From a virus, in IMG/VR virus record IMGVR_UViG_3300047510_001668, positions 1-64,000 of that record: a stretch of 64,000 nucleotides of DNA. The stretch is one strand, 5' to 3'. The notes under the pieces are model-generated. The model ran no database searches. It was not told where the DNA came from and saw only the letters and a program-made list of their open reading frames with translations. Positions 1-9,440 of this stretch are shown here, piece by piece. The translations under genes were made by a program, and so were the position numbers. Each line of letters opens with the position of its first letter. Positions within the stretch are counted from its first letter, which is position 1.

Positions 1-391
1 ATATTTCTTTTATTTTGGTTTTAACTATTTTTAATTGACCGTGTGCGGTTACTAAAATAGAATTCTTTAATTCATCCCAATCAATCTTATAGGACTTATC
101 TATCTTACCGCCGTTCTTACTTGCAATCAATGCATTAAGTGCATTAATTGTATATATTGTATTTGTTTGCTTCTTTCTATGTACTGAAATGGTAGAAGCA
201 GGTGGTTGATGTCCAGATTTTAATGACCCAACAATAATATTGTATGTTAAAATAAGTTGATTGGCGTCATCAACATTTTCCAATACATAAATATTATTGA
301 AAGCGAGGGTATAAGAATCTTGTATAGATTTAATGTGCACATCTAATTCCGCTGCTGGAATAAAAGTGCAAAGTAGCTGAGTTTCGTTCAT
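1..391 (-). CDS. conserved phage protein, 3' end cut by window
   Basis: An open frame starts at the ATG at 391-389 and runs off the left edge without a stop, giving at least 130 residues. The start is the only in-frame ATG after an in-frame TAA about 36 nt upstream. The product begins MNETQLLCTFIPAAELD and contains the basic stretch VHRKKQTNTIYTINALN, followed by a Lys-rich end (VKTKIKEI). I have the impression that small proteins with an 'HRKKQTNT.YTINALN' stretch recur in T4-like marine phages, but I cannot name a function. There is no signal peptide or membrane segment. It lies 62 nt beyond the stop of the polymerase-like gene and could be the next gene of the same transcript. The ribosome site is weak (GAG about 8 nt before the ATG). 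The call as a real gene rests on uninterrupted reading and position. Confidence 0.6.
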   Translation of the reverse strand, partial: MNETQLLCTFIPAAELDVHIKSIQDSYTLAFNNIYVLENVDDANQLILTYNIIVGSLKSGHQPPASTISVHRKKQTNTIYTINALNALIASKNGGKIDKSYKIDWDELKNSILVTAHGQLKIVKTKIKEI

Positions 392-453
392 AAGATACTC
401 GTAAGACTGTTTATTTCCGTCATCTTATAAGTATCAAATTTACTTCAATAACA

Positions 454-1725
454 CTATATTTTGTATAGATTTAATTCATTATAATTATGACCACGATACT
501 GACGAACGGGGTATCCACCAGCACTCAATAACTTGGATACATTGTCCATAGAATTCAGCTCATCGTTGTGCACATCCAGTAGAATTGCATCATAGGTATA
601 GAGAATGACCTTGGATTCATACATCCCCAAGAAACGGTAGACATCCTCAACTCTGGATATGGCTTCTTCGGTTTCGGTCAATTGCATCATATAATTGAAT
701 ACCTTGTTCTTTGAAGAGTCCACCAAGGTCACTTTGCGACCCGTTCCTGACAATACAAATCCATTCTGACGGTATTCGTCCCACAGTTTGGAGGAATACC
801 CCTTAATCTTTTGGAAGAACTCTACGCCACCCGTATCGTCGGACTGACCATACATCAAGGCAAAGGTACGGGCCTTAGACTCCTCATACTGCTCTTCGGT
901 CACTTCATCCACTCCATAATACTGCTGAGCGAGATAGGTGTGAAGTGAGGTGGGTGGGAGTTGGTAATCCATCAACTTCCCAGCCAACCGCAAGTGGAAC
1001 GCCTCATAATCGAACTGAACCAATGTTCCGTTCTCACCAAACCTACTGATGAACTTCTCACGACTACCATCGTTCTTATTGAGGGCGGCAAAGTTGATAC
1101 CACCGAAGGCATTACTTGGACGACCTGTCGATGTATAGATATTGTAATCAGAGTATACCATTCCGTCCGTCGTGTATATTCCCGACTTCTCGATATTCGC
1201 CAATGTAGGAATCGTTATTTGATTGATAAACTGGAACGATGGGTCAAGTTCCATAGATTCGTATCGTTTATGGAGATGTTCACAATGTTGGAGAAATGCT
1301 TCTGCCGTTTCTACCCACGAAGTCAATGGGATACTATAATGAAGATTCTTGAACTTGAACTGATTTTTGATTTGATGAATACCCATCGTATAGAATTCAC
1401 GATATATCGGAATCACATCATTGTTGAGATGTAACACCGTTGCCAAATCAATCACATTAATCGCATTAGTGAGATGACGAAGTTCCTTTTGATAAAGGGT
1501 CACCAGCTTATAGGCACGTGACAGGTCAATCTCAAAGTGTGGGGCATCGGGATGATTTATCGATACTGTATAGAATGTCCCATCTTCGAATCGGAAATGG
1601 AGCGAGGACAATTTATTCTGGACGGGATGTAGAAACGCATCAACCGCCACGGGATAGACATAAGCAGTCTCTTCCTGTAAGCGGTTGGTGAGTTTTGTAA
1701 CATCATCTAGATTTGTAATAACCAT
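454..1725 (-). CDS. short stand-alone family A DNA polymerase-like protein
   Basis: This 423-aa protein carries the three palm and finger motifs of family A (Pol I-type) polymerases. Motif A is DYEAFHLRLAG with the metal-binding Asp at 239. The O-helix pattern K-x3-F-x3-YG is at 284-293 (KARTFALMYG). Motif C is YTYDAILLDVH with the second Asp at 379. A TSTGRPSNAFGGINF stretch at 198-212 matches the 'TGRLSS..PNLQNIP' region. The family's Glu after motif A is His here, the O-helix Arg is not at its usual place, and the motif C His-Asp-Glu reads Tyr-Asp-Ala. At 423 aa it lacks room for full exonuclease domains; residues 1-130 match nothing I recognise. T4 itself uses a family B polymerase, so this may be a second, specialised or inactive enzyme. 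It starts at ATG with a good GAGGAA site and sits downstream of baseplate genes, an odd place for a replication gene. Confidence 0.75.
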   Translation of the reverse strand: MVITNLDDVTKLTNRLQEETAYVYPVAVDAFLHPVQNKLSSLHFRFEDGTFYTVSINHPDAPHFEIDLSRAYKLVTLYQKELRHLTNAINVIDLATVLHLNNDVIPIYREFYTMGIHQIKNQFKFKNLHYSIPLTSWVETAEAFLQHCEHLHKRYESMELDPSFQFINQITIPTLANIEKSGIYTTDGMVYSDYNIYTSTGRPSNAFGGINFAALNKNDGSREKFISRFGENGTLVQFDYEAFHLRLAGKLMDYQLPPTSLHTYLAQQYYGVDEVTEEQYEESKARTFALMYGQSDDTGGVEFFQKIKGYSSKLWDEYRQNGFVLSGTGRKVTLVDSSKNKVFNYMMQLTETEEAISRVEDVYRFLGMYESKVILYTYDAILLDVHNDELNSMDNVSKLLSAGGYPVRQYRGHNYNELNLYKI

Positions 1726-1762
1726 TCGTTCCTCAATAATATATTATATTTTAAATATAGTA

Positions 1763-2119
1763 TTACTCAGTACGATTGTCAACCCCTATTACATACTGCG
1801 AATTACTTCGGATAATATATGTTAATTCTGGCATGATTACTTTATAATAGTTTAGTATAGTAGAATTTTTACTTAGTACACCCTTGATTACTCCATTAGC
1901 AGATTCAGTATCTTCTAATCTTCCGTTAATATACCATTTAAAAGAAATCACAGCATATAATGGATTCTTACCAAATCTATCATATTGTGTCTTATCTATT
2001 TCAATCACCGTTTTATTAGATAAAATCTGCAAGAAGTACCGAGTAACATACCCGGCTCGTATATCATCTAAAGTTATTTTTGGTACTGTCCCATATGGGA
2101 TTGTAAAATTATTCTTCAT
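1763..2119 (-). CDS. conserved phage protein next to baseplate hub
   Basis: This 118-aa protein begins MKNNFTIPYGTVPKITLDD and continues with IRAGYVTRYFLQ. Small proteins with this kind of opening, often near baseplate or tail genes, are familiar to me from marine myoviruses, but I cannot assign a function. It has a mixed charged and beta-prone composition with aromatic residues (YFLQIL, FKWYING) and no membrane segment, signal or metal motif. Its start overlaps the end of the large hub gene by 11 nt, so the two are probably translationally coupled, which argues for a virion or assembly role. The last residues (GVDNRTE) are not distinctive. Confidence 0.6.
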   Translation of the reverse strand: MKNNFTIPYGTVPKITLDDIRAGYVTRYFLQILSNKTVIEIDKTQYDRFGKNPLYAVISFKWYINGRLEDTESANGVIKGVLSKNSTILNYYKVIMPELTYIIRSNSQYVIGVDNRTE

Positions 2120-5100
2120 TTTGTGGTCTATATCTAAAGCGTCCTTGAACTTTGGTAATCCATCCAGTTTGTAAATTAAATTCGTGAACTATCTTTGTAA
2201 CTATATATACTCCACGTTTTAATATTTGAGGTACACGGTCCACTGCAAATGTTTGGAACAGTTGAATTCCACCGATACCAGGCATAGTTAAATCAACAAT
2301 GCTCTTTGTTAAATTACTACTATTAAATGGATGCACTTTATCTCTTGTTCCAGTACCACCACTATTACTATCCAATGCCTTTAACATCTTAGGTGGATTT
2401 AATTCGATAAGTTGTATAGCTTGACCAAGATATCCATATTCACGAACCGCAGCCACTCCATTTGGATTTTGAGTCACTAGTGCTTTTGCCGTAGCTGTAC
2501 GTTCTTCGAATTGTGTTGTTAATGCTTCGGTAGAACCAAATCCACCACTAAATGGACTAAACCCCGTGGTTAATAGAGTTGCGGATGGAGATGGAGCTGC
2601 CCCTCCCAAAAATTCTGGACGTTGTGTTGGTGGATTTAGTGATGCCGCAGTTACTTCAACTCTTACATCATCTGGACACGTACCCGTTGTGGTTGCTGCA
2701 CTACAAGTTGCATAAATTTCTGGAATTAATGACAAGCTTTGTAATTCATTAATATCGATAGCATTGATAGTTCCACGTTGAGCAACCCCACCGATATTTG
2801 CGATTGCTTGTACTGCAATAACTTGTGGTAAATCAAATGAAATATTGATATCGAGAAGTTCACTACCCAAATCGTCGTCAGTCAGTTGCTTTGTTTTACG
2901 ATTAAACATATACAAATATTTTGGTCGATTAATTTGTATAGATTCGGTACTACTTACTTGTATTGTTTTCTTCTCACCAGTAAACCCTTCTAGCTGAAGC
3001 TTTGGGTCATCGGTTCTAGTAATACTGGATTCATCCATCGCATCTAAATCAGAAACAGTTTGTGTATTTTCTGGGAATTTTGGTAAGGTATCAATAACGT
3101 GCATTCCGGGTCGTGAGGTATCGTTGGAAATTAATTGTAAGTTCCAATACCCACTTACACTGGCGTTCATATATCCTAATAAATTACTGATTCCAGCGGA
3201 TACCGTGTCCGCTGCAGTAAATGCTTGTTTGATAGCGTTGGTGTTAATCCATACACCATTACTTAAGAATGAAGTATCTCCATCACTCTTGAAATCACCA
3301 ACATCTTGATTTCCTACGATTTTACCAAAAATACTACTATCTGAAAAATTCGTTGGTGGGGTTGTGCCCGTCTGTTCAGCTCTTCGTACCGCTTCTGCCA
3401 ATACATTAACATATTCAAATGTAGCATCATACAATTCTTGCTGCCCAGAATTGTATATTAACATTACGCCTGGATTTGTTGACCGAAGAGCCGGATTGTA
3501 TGCAACTTCATCTGCCAACAATAAGTTTCTGTCTGATGATGGTTGTGTCCCTCTATCACCAAGTGGCTTGATAAAGTTTGAACGTAGATATGTTTCGTTT
3601 TCTACACTGTTGTTACCGAACAAACTCATTAAACCATAATTCTTATCATTTAATATTACGTTCACAAAGAACTTCCATGATACGAAATATCCACCAATAC
3701 CTGTACCGGCGTCTGGATTGTTAGCCCCAGTAGATTGATTACCACCGTCGGTTGCATTTGTTGTTGCGATAGGTACTACGTGACTAATCCATTCTTTTGA
3801 AATTTCCGAACTATCATCTGTAATTACTTTCGTTAATAGATATTGTAACGAATTTGTTTTTCTGGACGCTGCATCATCAAAATATTCGTGTACGTCTGTA
3901 ACCTTGCATTCTGGGTCACTTACTGATGTACCAGTACGACATAAAGGTTTTGCTCCAGTATACTTTGACGGTATTTCAAATTGTTGTACTGAGTGTACCG
4001 TAAGTTCGATTTCGTATGTATTGTTCTTTCCGTATTTGAGTCCAAACTTTACTACGTACCCAATGAAAATTTCATAGTTTCCATTATTTCTGTAAACATA
4101 CTTTTCTATGAACGCCGTTTGGCTACTTTCCAAAGTAATTAATTTCTTAAATCCATCTTCTGAATCGTTTATGACCGAAGAGTCTGTACGTATATTACCT
4201 TGTTTATCAAATGTCCAATTGTATGGTTCTATATCCTCTGGATTTTGGTCCGATGCTAGTCTACCATATTCTAATACAACTCTGGTAGCTGGTCGCATGA
4301 AATACTTCATTAATGCATTTAACTGACCAACAGAATATGCAGTTATCTTTATCGTCGCTTTAAATAGGCCACCACGAACGCCCATAGGTCCAGTAGTACT
4401 CCTTTCGGTAATTATACTGGTGATGCCTGGTGGTGGAATGTTTGGTTGGTCTAGTTGTACATCTTCTTCGGTAACAACTATGGGTACTCGACCAGTTGTA
4501 CTTGTAGCATATCCTACAATACTTCTCTTAGATGTACCTTGACCAAGGTATATATCTTCAAACTTTAAGTCTTGTCGGTCGTGAACGCCTAATGTTGGAC
4601 ACCACGCTGACTTATGTTGTCCAGAAAGTAAATTACTTCCAGACACATACATCAATGACGTAAGCTTAACAAATGGAGTATGAGAATGTATAGTATTTCC
4701 TGCTAGTCTACGTCTGGTTAATTCATATTGAATATTTGGGTGGAATGATTCAATCGATGAAATATAAGGAGTAATATTTGTAGTCGTTGTAGACCGTGAA
4801 CGACGAGTACTTAATCGGGGAACAGCTGCCCCGTCTGCTCTAGAATATAGAGTACTAGCTGGAATTACCGCATTTTGTGATGGTGGAACTTGTGTTAGTT
4901 CTACCGATTCAAGTAATGTATATGTGAATAATTCTCTATGTAGTGTACGCTTACTACGCACAATATTCATAAACTGGTAGAAATCACCAGCTGTCTTAAA
5001 TACCTGACATCCAGCACTATAATTGTTTACCGCTAATGTAGTGCCACTTGCGTTTGCTCGGTGAATATTGATACCTAAGTCATTACTTTCTTCTACGATA

Positions 5101-5516
5101 ACTCCGGGGCCAGAGTTATCTAAGATATTATTCTTGTTACCATCTCTCCAGATTTTTACCTTTCCGTTTCGTTGGCACAATGCTTCATATTGTCCACGAT
5201 GTAAATCTATCTTATATACATTAACATATTGACCAGGTATTAGTTGTGACACCCCACGAAGATCTTCTGGTCCTCGTCCTGCCAAAGAATAGGTAAGACC
5301 TGGGTCCGTTGTGGCAGCGTACTGATAATATTCATATCGTCCCGCATTATTATATATCACCAGTATCCAATCATTAAATGAATTGGTATTTAACTTTCCT
5401 GGTATGGAATTACGCACACCGATAATGTTCAGCTTTCCATCTTCATACCAAACATATCCTTTGCGTTGGAATAACTGCCTTAGTTCATTTATATTAAATT
5501 GATTTACTTGCGTCAT
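2109..5516 (-). CDS. baseplate hub / tail tip protein with N-terminal YkuD-like motif
   Basis: I choose the ATG at 5516 (1135 aa, MTQVNQFNINELRQLF) because it makes an ATGA overlap with the stop of the LysM-like gene; the first ATG at 5597 would overlap that gene by 84 nt. Residues 1-190 form a domain known from phage tail-tip proteins, with DWILVIYNN, TTDPG, PGQYVNVYKIDLHRGQYEAL and RDGN. It ends in GINIHRA followed by NNYSAGCQVF, placing His152 and Cys170 in a spacing reminiscent of the H...(S/T)xGC centre of L,D-transpeptidase (YkuD) folds. Residues from about 290 onward are long beta-rich segments (VRGGLFKATIKITAYS, ATRVVLEYGRL), and the C-terminus reads GVYIVTKIVHEFNLQTG, as in gp27-type hub proteins. 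Role inferred: hub of the baseplate with a possible peptidoglycan-acting domain at the puncturing tip. A gp5-type lysozyme motif is not visible. Confidence 0.6.
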   Translation of the reverse strand: MTQVNQFNINELRQLFQRKGYVWYEDGKLNIIGVRNSIPGKLNTNSFNDWILVIYNNAGRYEYYQYAATTDPGLTYSLAGRGPEDLRGVSQLIPGQYVNVYKIDLHRGQYEALCQRNGKVKIWRDGNKNNILDNSGPGVIVEESNDLGINIHRANASGTTLAVNNYSAGCQVFKTAGDFYQFMNIVRSKRTLHRELFTYTLLESVELTQVPPSQNAVIPASTLYSRADGAAVPRLSTRRSRSTTTTNITPYISSIESFHPNIQYELTRRRLAGNTIHSHTPFVKLTSLMYVSGSNLLSGQHKSAWCPTLGVHDRQDLKFEDIYLGQGTSKRSIVGYATSTTGRVPIVVTEEDVQLDQPNIPPPGITSIITERSTTGPMGVRGGLFKATIKITAYSVGQLNALMKYFMRPATRVVLEYGRLASDQNPEDIEPYNWTFDKQGNIRTDSSVINDSEDGFKKLITLESSQTAFIEKYVYRNNGNYEIFIGYVVKFGLKYGKNNTYEIELTVHSVQQFEIPSKYTGAKPLCRTGTSVSDPECKVTDVHEYFDDAASRKTNSLQYLLTKVITDDSSEISKEWISHVVPIATTNATDGGNQSTGANNPDAGTGIGGYFVSWKFFVNVILNDKNYGLMSLFGNNSVENETYLRSNFIKPLGDRGTQPSSDRNLLLADEVAYNPALRSTNPGVMLIYNSGQQELYDATFEYVNVLAEAVRRAEQTGTTPPTNFSDSSIFGKIVGNQDVGDFKSDGDTSFLSNGVWINTNAIKQAFTAADTVSAGISNLLGYMNASVSGYWNLQLISNDTSRPGMHVIDTLPKFPENTQTVSDLDAMDESSITRTDDPKLQLEGFTGEKKTIQVSSTESIQINRPKYLYMFNRKTKQLTDDDLGSELLDINISFDLPQVIAVQAIANIGGVAQRGTINAIDINELQSLSLIPEIYATCSAATTTGTCPDDVRVEVTAASLNPPTQRPEFLGGAAPSPSATLLTTGFSPFSGGFGSTEALTTQFEERTATAKALVTQNPNGVAAVREYGYLGQAIQLIELNPPKMLKALDSNSGGTGTRDKVHPFNSSNLTKSIVDLTMPGIGGIQLFQTFAVDRVPQILKRGVYIVTKIVHEFNLQTGWITKVQGRFRYRPQNEE

Positions 5517-5773
5517 AGATTTGGTATTCTTAATACGGTACCAGCCGGAACGGTTAGTGTACCGTTCGATAGTTGATTTGCTTGTGCGATTATCCACCAG
5601 TTATTTGGTGTTTTATAAAAAATATTAGAAATAGTATCTAATCTGTCCCCATCACGTGCTTCATAATAAAATGGCACCGCTTCGGTTGGTATACTGGTTG
5701 GTATACTTGATGCATAATATGCCGGTGCATTTGGTGATTCAATTCTTTGTAAGGTATCAATATATCGATTCAT
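5513..5773 (-). CDS. LysM-like baseplate protein (gp53 / tail protein X type)
   Basis: This 86-aa protein has a LysM-like second half: residues 40-86 read DGDRLDTISNIFYKTPNNWW, then IIAQANQL, then TVPAGTVLRIP. This is the 'G-D-x-L-x-x-I-A...Y......W..I..AN......L..G..L.IP' pattern of phage tail protein X and of T4 gp53, a baseplate wedge protein with a LysM fold. The size fits tail protein X better than T4 gp53, which is roughly twice as long. It starts in a TAATG overlap with the stop of the tube-cap-like gene and ends in an ATGA overlap with the hub gene, so it lies inside a coupled baseplate block. Likely role: joining wedge or hub pieces in the baseplate rather than binding peptidoglycan. 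Confidence 0.75.
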   Translation of the reverse strand: MNRYIDTLQRIESPNAPAYYASSIPTSIPTEAVPFYYEARDGDRLDTISNIFYKTPNNWWIIAQANQLSNGTLTVPAGTVLRIPNL

Positions 5774-7530
5774 TATCGTGCACTTATGGTAGGTTGGGTT
5801 GTTGAGAATACTGATGAAGTACCACGACCAACTGCTTGAGTTCTTCTAACAGCTAAATCCAGATTGACATCGAAACGAGTTAATAATGGATTGTAATTAC
5901 TTCTATTACCGAACTGAGGAAATGCTTGCTCAAATGGTGTGGTAGGACGTTGAGCACCAGTTGTAGATGTTACTCCTGTTCTAATATTACCTACAGTCGG
6001 AGGACCATTTGGATTTATAGGTACTTGTGGTGTTGCCCCTACTTTTGTACCTTGACTACTCTGTGCACGTTCAGTTGCTACACGTTCTCTTCTGCCCTCT
6101 TCTCGTTGTGCAGCTGATGGCGTTGGGGGTGTCGGTGGTGTGCCAGCAGTTACCGCAGGTGTTACAGGTGTTTGTGCAACACGTTCCTTCGTACCTTCCA
6201 TAGCTTGTGTAATTTCATAGAACGGACTATCATATGTTTTTGTTCTCTTTTCCAATAATACTAAATTCATTTGTACGTTGATAACCTGAGATACTTCTCT
6301 ATCTACGTCAAATACGATACTTTCATCCAAAAAGTCAAAATCTAAATTATCGATATAGCATGGTTGGTCTTTATAGATATTTCCTATAGTCATTCTAAAC
6401 AGTGGTGGAACCATAAATCCATTTCGTGAAATAGCCTTTGGAAATGCCCGACCAGATAAATTATTAATGCGTAACCACATCGAATCCAATTCTGCTGCGG
6501 TCATCGCTGCAATATTAAATTGTAATGATACGGAACGTTTTGCTCCCGTATATGTTACAAATCGTTCAACACGACCAACATATCGTTGTTCATTATATTC
6601 TGGCTTAACATTTTCTTTGATAGAAGAAATGAATGCTCTAAAATGTATTGGATTGGTACCATCGGCATCACTGAATATAAACTTAATGATATCTGCGTTA
6701 ACGTTATTATTAGAATCTATTTGTGATGTGTTATTATCTATGATCGTACTATAAGAAATTTGATTTTGAAATAAATTTTGTTTATCAACGTTTCCACCAG
6801 ATGACAGATTGTAGACATCCCCATTAGCGAAATACCCACCAGTATTTTCTAAGTCTCTAAATGTTCTTGACCCAGATTGAGCTTGGTCTACATAACTAAA
6901 CTTTCTTAAATAAAAATCGGTAGAAGATGATTGTTCAGCATACAATCCAGCCGGTCGCTTGATACCTTGGTCTGTGATGTCTTGTTTTGCTAATAGTCTT
7001 GGGTACCAACTTGCATTGTCTTCTGGTCGTTCGAAATAATTTTGTCTTAATCGGGTAGGTTGTGCATTTAATGCACGAATAGGAGATAATGCTGTATTTA
7101 CAACTGATTGTATAAATCCATTTGCTCCATTCTTAAAACTATCAATAGTTTCTTTTTGTAACGCACCACGATTTTTACCTAGAATACTTGGAAATGCGAT
7201 ATTTCTACGAATAAATAATGCCGGGGGTACATTGAGTAAGGCTTCTAATGGATTATATAATCGTGTTTCTGCGAATGTATTTCCCGTTTGAAGTAATGTT
7301 TGCTTAGCAAGAAACAATACCCCTTTATCAGAACCTAAAAATTTACTAATCCGTGATGTATCCCGAACTGTTGATACGAATGGAGTAAGTCGGCTATCAT
7401 CTTTTATTCTACTCTTACTTTGAGCGGAGTCTGGCTTTATTTCGGTGACCGAATCATTTTGATTGGAAAATCTTCCATAAATTTCCCGTGCCGATGCATT
7501 AAACCGTTGTTCTAACGTAGTAAACGCCAT
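5773..7530 (-). CDS. baseplate tail-tube cap / initiator-like protein (gp48/gp54 type)
   Basis: This 585-aa protein opens MAFTTLEQRFNASAREIYG, a start I associate with marine myovirus structural proteins. The central part (about 280-440) has IKFIFSDADG, IHFRAFISSI, YVGRVERFVTYTGAKRSVSL, ELDSMWLRINNLSG and GFMVPPLFRMTIGNIY. This matches the 'FRAFL...Y.GR.E.FY.Y.G..R.I...W......EL...YRKLN.L' pattern of T4-type gp48, the tail-tube cap, whose fold is related to tail tube subunits. The last 150 residues are low-complexity (Pro, Thr, Ala, Gln-rich, with TPPTPPTPS) and probably disordered. It lies between tape measure and the LysM-like protein, the expected place for the tube-baseplate junction. Assignment between gp48 and gp54 is not possible by eye. 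Confidence 0.65.
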   Translation of the reverse strand: MAFTTLEQRFNASAREIYGRFSNQNDSVTEIKPDSAQSKSRIKDDSRLTPFVSTVRDTSRISKFLGSDKGVLFLAKQTLLQTGNTFAETRLYNPLEALLNVPPALFIRRNIAFPSILGKNRGALQKETIDSFKNGANGFIQSVVNTALSPIRALNAQPTRLRQNYFERPEDNASWYPRLLAKQDITDQGIKRPAGLYAEQSSSTDFYLRKFSYVDQAQSGSRTFRDLENTGGYFANGDVYNLSSGGNVDKQNLFQNQISYSTIIDNNTSQIDSNNNVNADIIKFIFSDADGTNPIHFRAFISSIKENVKPEYNEQRYVGRVERFVTYTGAKRSVSLQFNIAAMTAAELDSMWLRINNLSGRAFPKAISRNGFMVPPLFRMTIGNIYKDQPCYIDNLDFDFLDESIVFDVDREVSQVINVQMNLVLLEKRTKTYDSPFYEITQAMEGTKERVAQTPVTPAVTAGTPPTPPTPSAAQREEGRRERVATERAQSSQGTKVGATPQVPINPNGPPTVGNIRTGVTSTTGAQRPTTPFEQAFPQFGNRSNYNPLLTRFDVNLDLAVRRTQAVGRGTSSVFSTTQPTISAR

Positions 7531-7533
7531 AGG

Positions 7534-9438
7534 TTACTCCACTTCATTTCTAGAGTGTACACCAACCAATTGAAAACGAGGAACCCGTTGTACTTGACCA
7601 CCCACATTAATTGTGGTGGTTGCGTTTTGAATCGTGTCAACCAATCTATCAATCTTGTCGAGCAGTCTGGAGTTTTCTCCAGTTGGAGCTTGTAATGTAC
7701 CCTTATTGAATAGATTGGTACCTGCCATCACTGTATCGTTATTGTTTAATGCGAATGTTCCAGTTGGGGTGACCAAAGTGCGATTACCATATCCAGGTGA
7801 AGAAATCATATCATCCGCTGTCATCTTAGATGCAAGTACACCAGCCGCAGTTGCTCCTAATCCAGACATAGTTGCAATTAATGTTGGTCCAATTGCTGCA
7901 GCGATTGGGGCACCAAATCCAGTAGCTGCTAATCCACCAACTAATGCTCCTCCAAGTGCACCACCTAGTAATCCACCGAGAATAGGAGCGATGGTCATAA
8001 TAATTGCTTTCTTCCACCCACCGCCTTGTAATGCTGTTGTCATACCCCCAACTAGTCCTGCTCCAACACCAACTCCGGCACCCATTCCTACACCAGTTTT
8101 AACACCCATAGTAGCTGGGGGTGTGGTAGTTGTTGGTGCACCACCTGTAGTTGTTGGGGCTCCACCAGCTTTAGCTGCAAGAGCGTTAAGTGTTTGTAAT
8201 GTTCGTACAGATGCTACAGCTTGAACCACAAATGCTGTTAATGAAACAACCGCAGCGGCCAATCCTCCAATAAATAATACTAATTTATTTTTACTTATAA
8301 CATCTATAACTTGACCTAAAAACGTAAGAACTGTGTTAGCTTTGTCTGTGGTATCCGCTTGTTTTGTTACCGCCTCTTCTAACTTAGTAAAATTTCCAGC
8401 TCCCTTAACTTTGATAATTTCATCAACATTAATACCAGCAATTTGACCTAATAATGCTCTGTAACTTGCACTACGTAAATCTTCTGCGTTTACAAGTGAT
8501 GCTACATACTTTTGAGCTTCACCAGGTGCTCCAAATTCTTGAAGCATGGTAAGCTTTTCAAAATCAATTGCAGTTCCTAGTTGTCCAAGTTGAGCGACAG
8601 CATCAATTTGTTGATCTAGACTGGTGACGTAAGATTCTGCTCCCTTATTTAAGGAATCAAGAGAAATCCCTAAACGTTCAAAGTCTAATGCACGTTTTAA
8701 TACAGAAGTTCCGAAAATATTAACAGATGTTAAATTTCTATTTATTACACCACTTAACGTACTAGTTTGTATCGATTGTCTACCAGTCGCTGCTCTAAGT
8801 GTTTCGAATTCTGCTGCGGTGGTTGTACCTGTCAGTGCTAAAGCACGGAATGTTTCTGCTGTAGCTGGACCAATAATTCCCGCTTGACCCAAATTCTGAT
8901 TAAATGTTCTAAGTCCTTCTGCTGATGGTGTTAATCCCGTCGAGAATCCACCCAAGGCTTGTGCCGCGGCTTTAGAGGTATTTCTTATTTCTTCAGCATT
9001 AAATATTTGATTTGGGTCAAGACTAAATATTGACCGTATCGATTCTATTTGACTTCCAAGTTCTAGTGCTACACCTTCTTGTGCAGCGATACCAATATCA
9101 CGTGCATTTCTGATACCTTCTACTACAAGTTGAACTCCATCACCTAATGATTTACCTACGGCCTTTAATCGTGTAGATAATCCATCAAATACCGCTAGCA
9201 TCGCACTAGACCGTTGACCAAACGCATTATTAAACAATTCTTGTTTTAATGAATAGTCTTTAAGAGTTTTAGCAATCTTATCTGATTGTTCTTTAATTGG
9301 GTCTTTTGGTGGGGTGGGTGGCTTTTGCTTAGCAGCAGTATTTTTATCTAAAGCCTCAGTGAGAGGTTTTAGAACATCTTGCATCGCTTGGCTTATAGAT
9401 TGTGCTAAACTATTTGCAAGTTCTTCATTATCTGCCAT
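7534..9438 (-). CDS. tail tape measure protein
   Basis: This 634-aa protein starts MADNEELANSLAQSISQAM and has the typical make-up of tape measure proteins. There is a long alpha-helical Ala/Gln/Lys-rich first half (residues 1-370), then a hydrophobic helix near 380-410 (KLVLFIGGLAAAVVSLTAF). A Gly/Ala-rich stretch at about 430-550 (GVGAGLVGGMTT, GGLLGGALGGALVGGLAATG) has the character of membrane-inserting or fusion segments. The C-terminal 80 residues are polar. It lies directly after two small overlapping genes (gp26-like and a 74-aa protein), which is where tape measure genes normally sit. It would set tail length and be ejected at infection. The rather short length suggests a short contractile tail if the usual length rule holds. 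Confidence 0.8.
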   Translation of the reverse strand: MADNEELANSLAQSISQAMQDVLKPLTEALDKNTAAKQKPPTPPKDPIKEQSDKIAKTLKDYSLKQELFNNAFGQRSSAMLAVFDGLSTRLKAVGKSLGDGVQLVVEGIRNARDIGIAAQEGVALELGSQIESIRSIFSLDPNQIFNAEEIRNTSKAAAQALGGFSTGLTPSAEGLRTFNQNLGQAGIIGPATAETFRALALTGTTTAAEFETLRAATGRQSIQTSTLSGVINRNLTSVNIFGTSVLKRALDFERLGISLDSLNKGAESYVTSLDQQIDAVAQLGQLGTAIDFEKLTMLQEFGAPGEAQKYVASLVNAEDLRSASYRALLGQIAGINVDEIIKVKGAGNFTKLEEAVTKQADTTDKANTVLTFLGQVIDVISKNKLVLFIGGLAAAVVSLTAFVVQAVASVRTLQTLNALAAKAGGAPTTTGGAPTTTTPPATMGVKTGVGMGAGVGVGAGLVGGMTTALQGGGWKKAIIMTIAPILGGLLGGALGGALVGGLAATGFGAPIAAAIGPTLIATMSGLGATAAGVLASKMTADDMISSPGYGNRTLVTPTGTFALNNNDTVMAGTNLFNKGTLQAPTGENSRLLDKIDRLVDTIQNATTTINVGGQVQRVPRFQLVGVHSRNEVE

Positions 9439-9440
9439 AT

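Noticed and set aside
5517-5597. Upstream ATG extending the hub protein by 27 residues
   Set aside because: It would overlap the LysM-like gene by 84 nt, while the ATG at 5516 gives the ATGA overlap used by many genes here.
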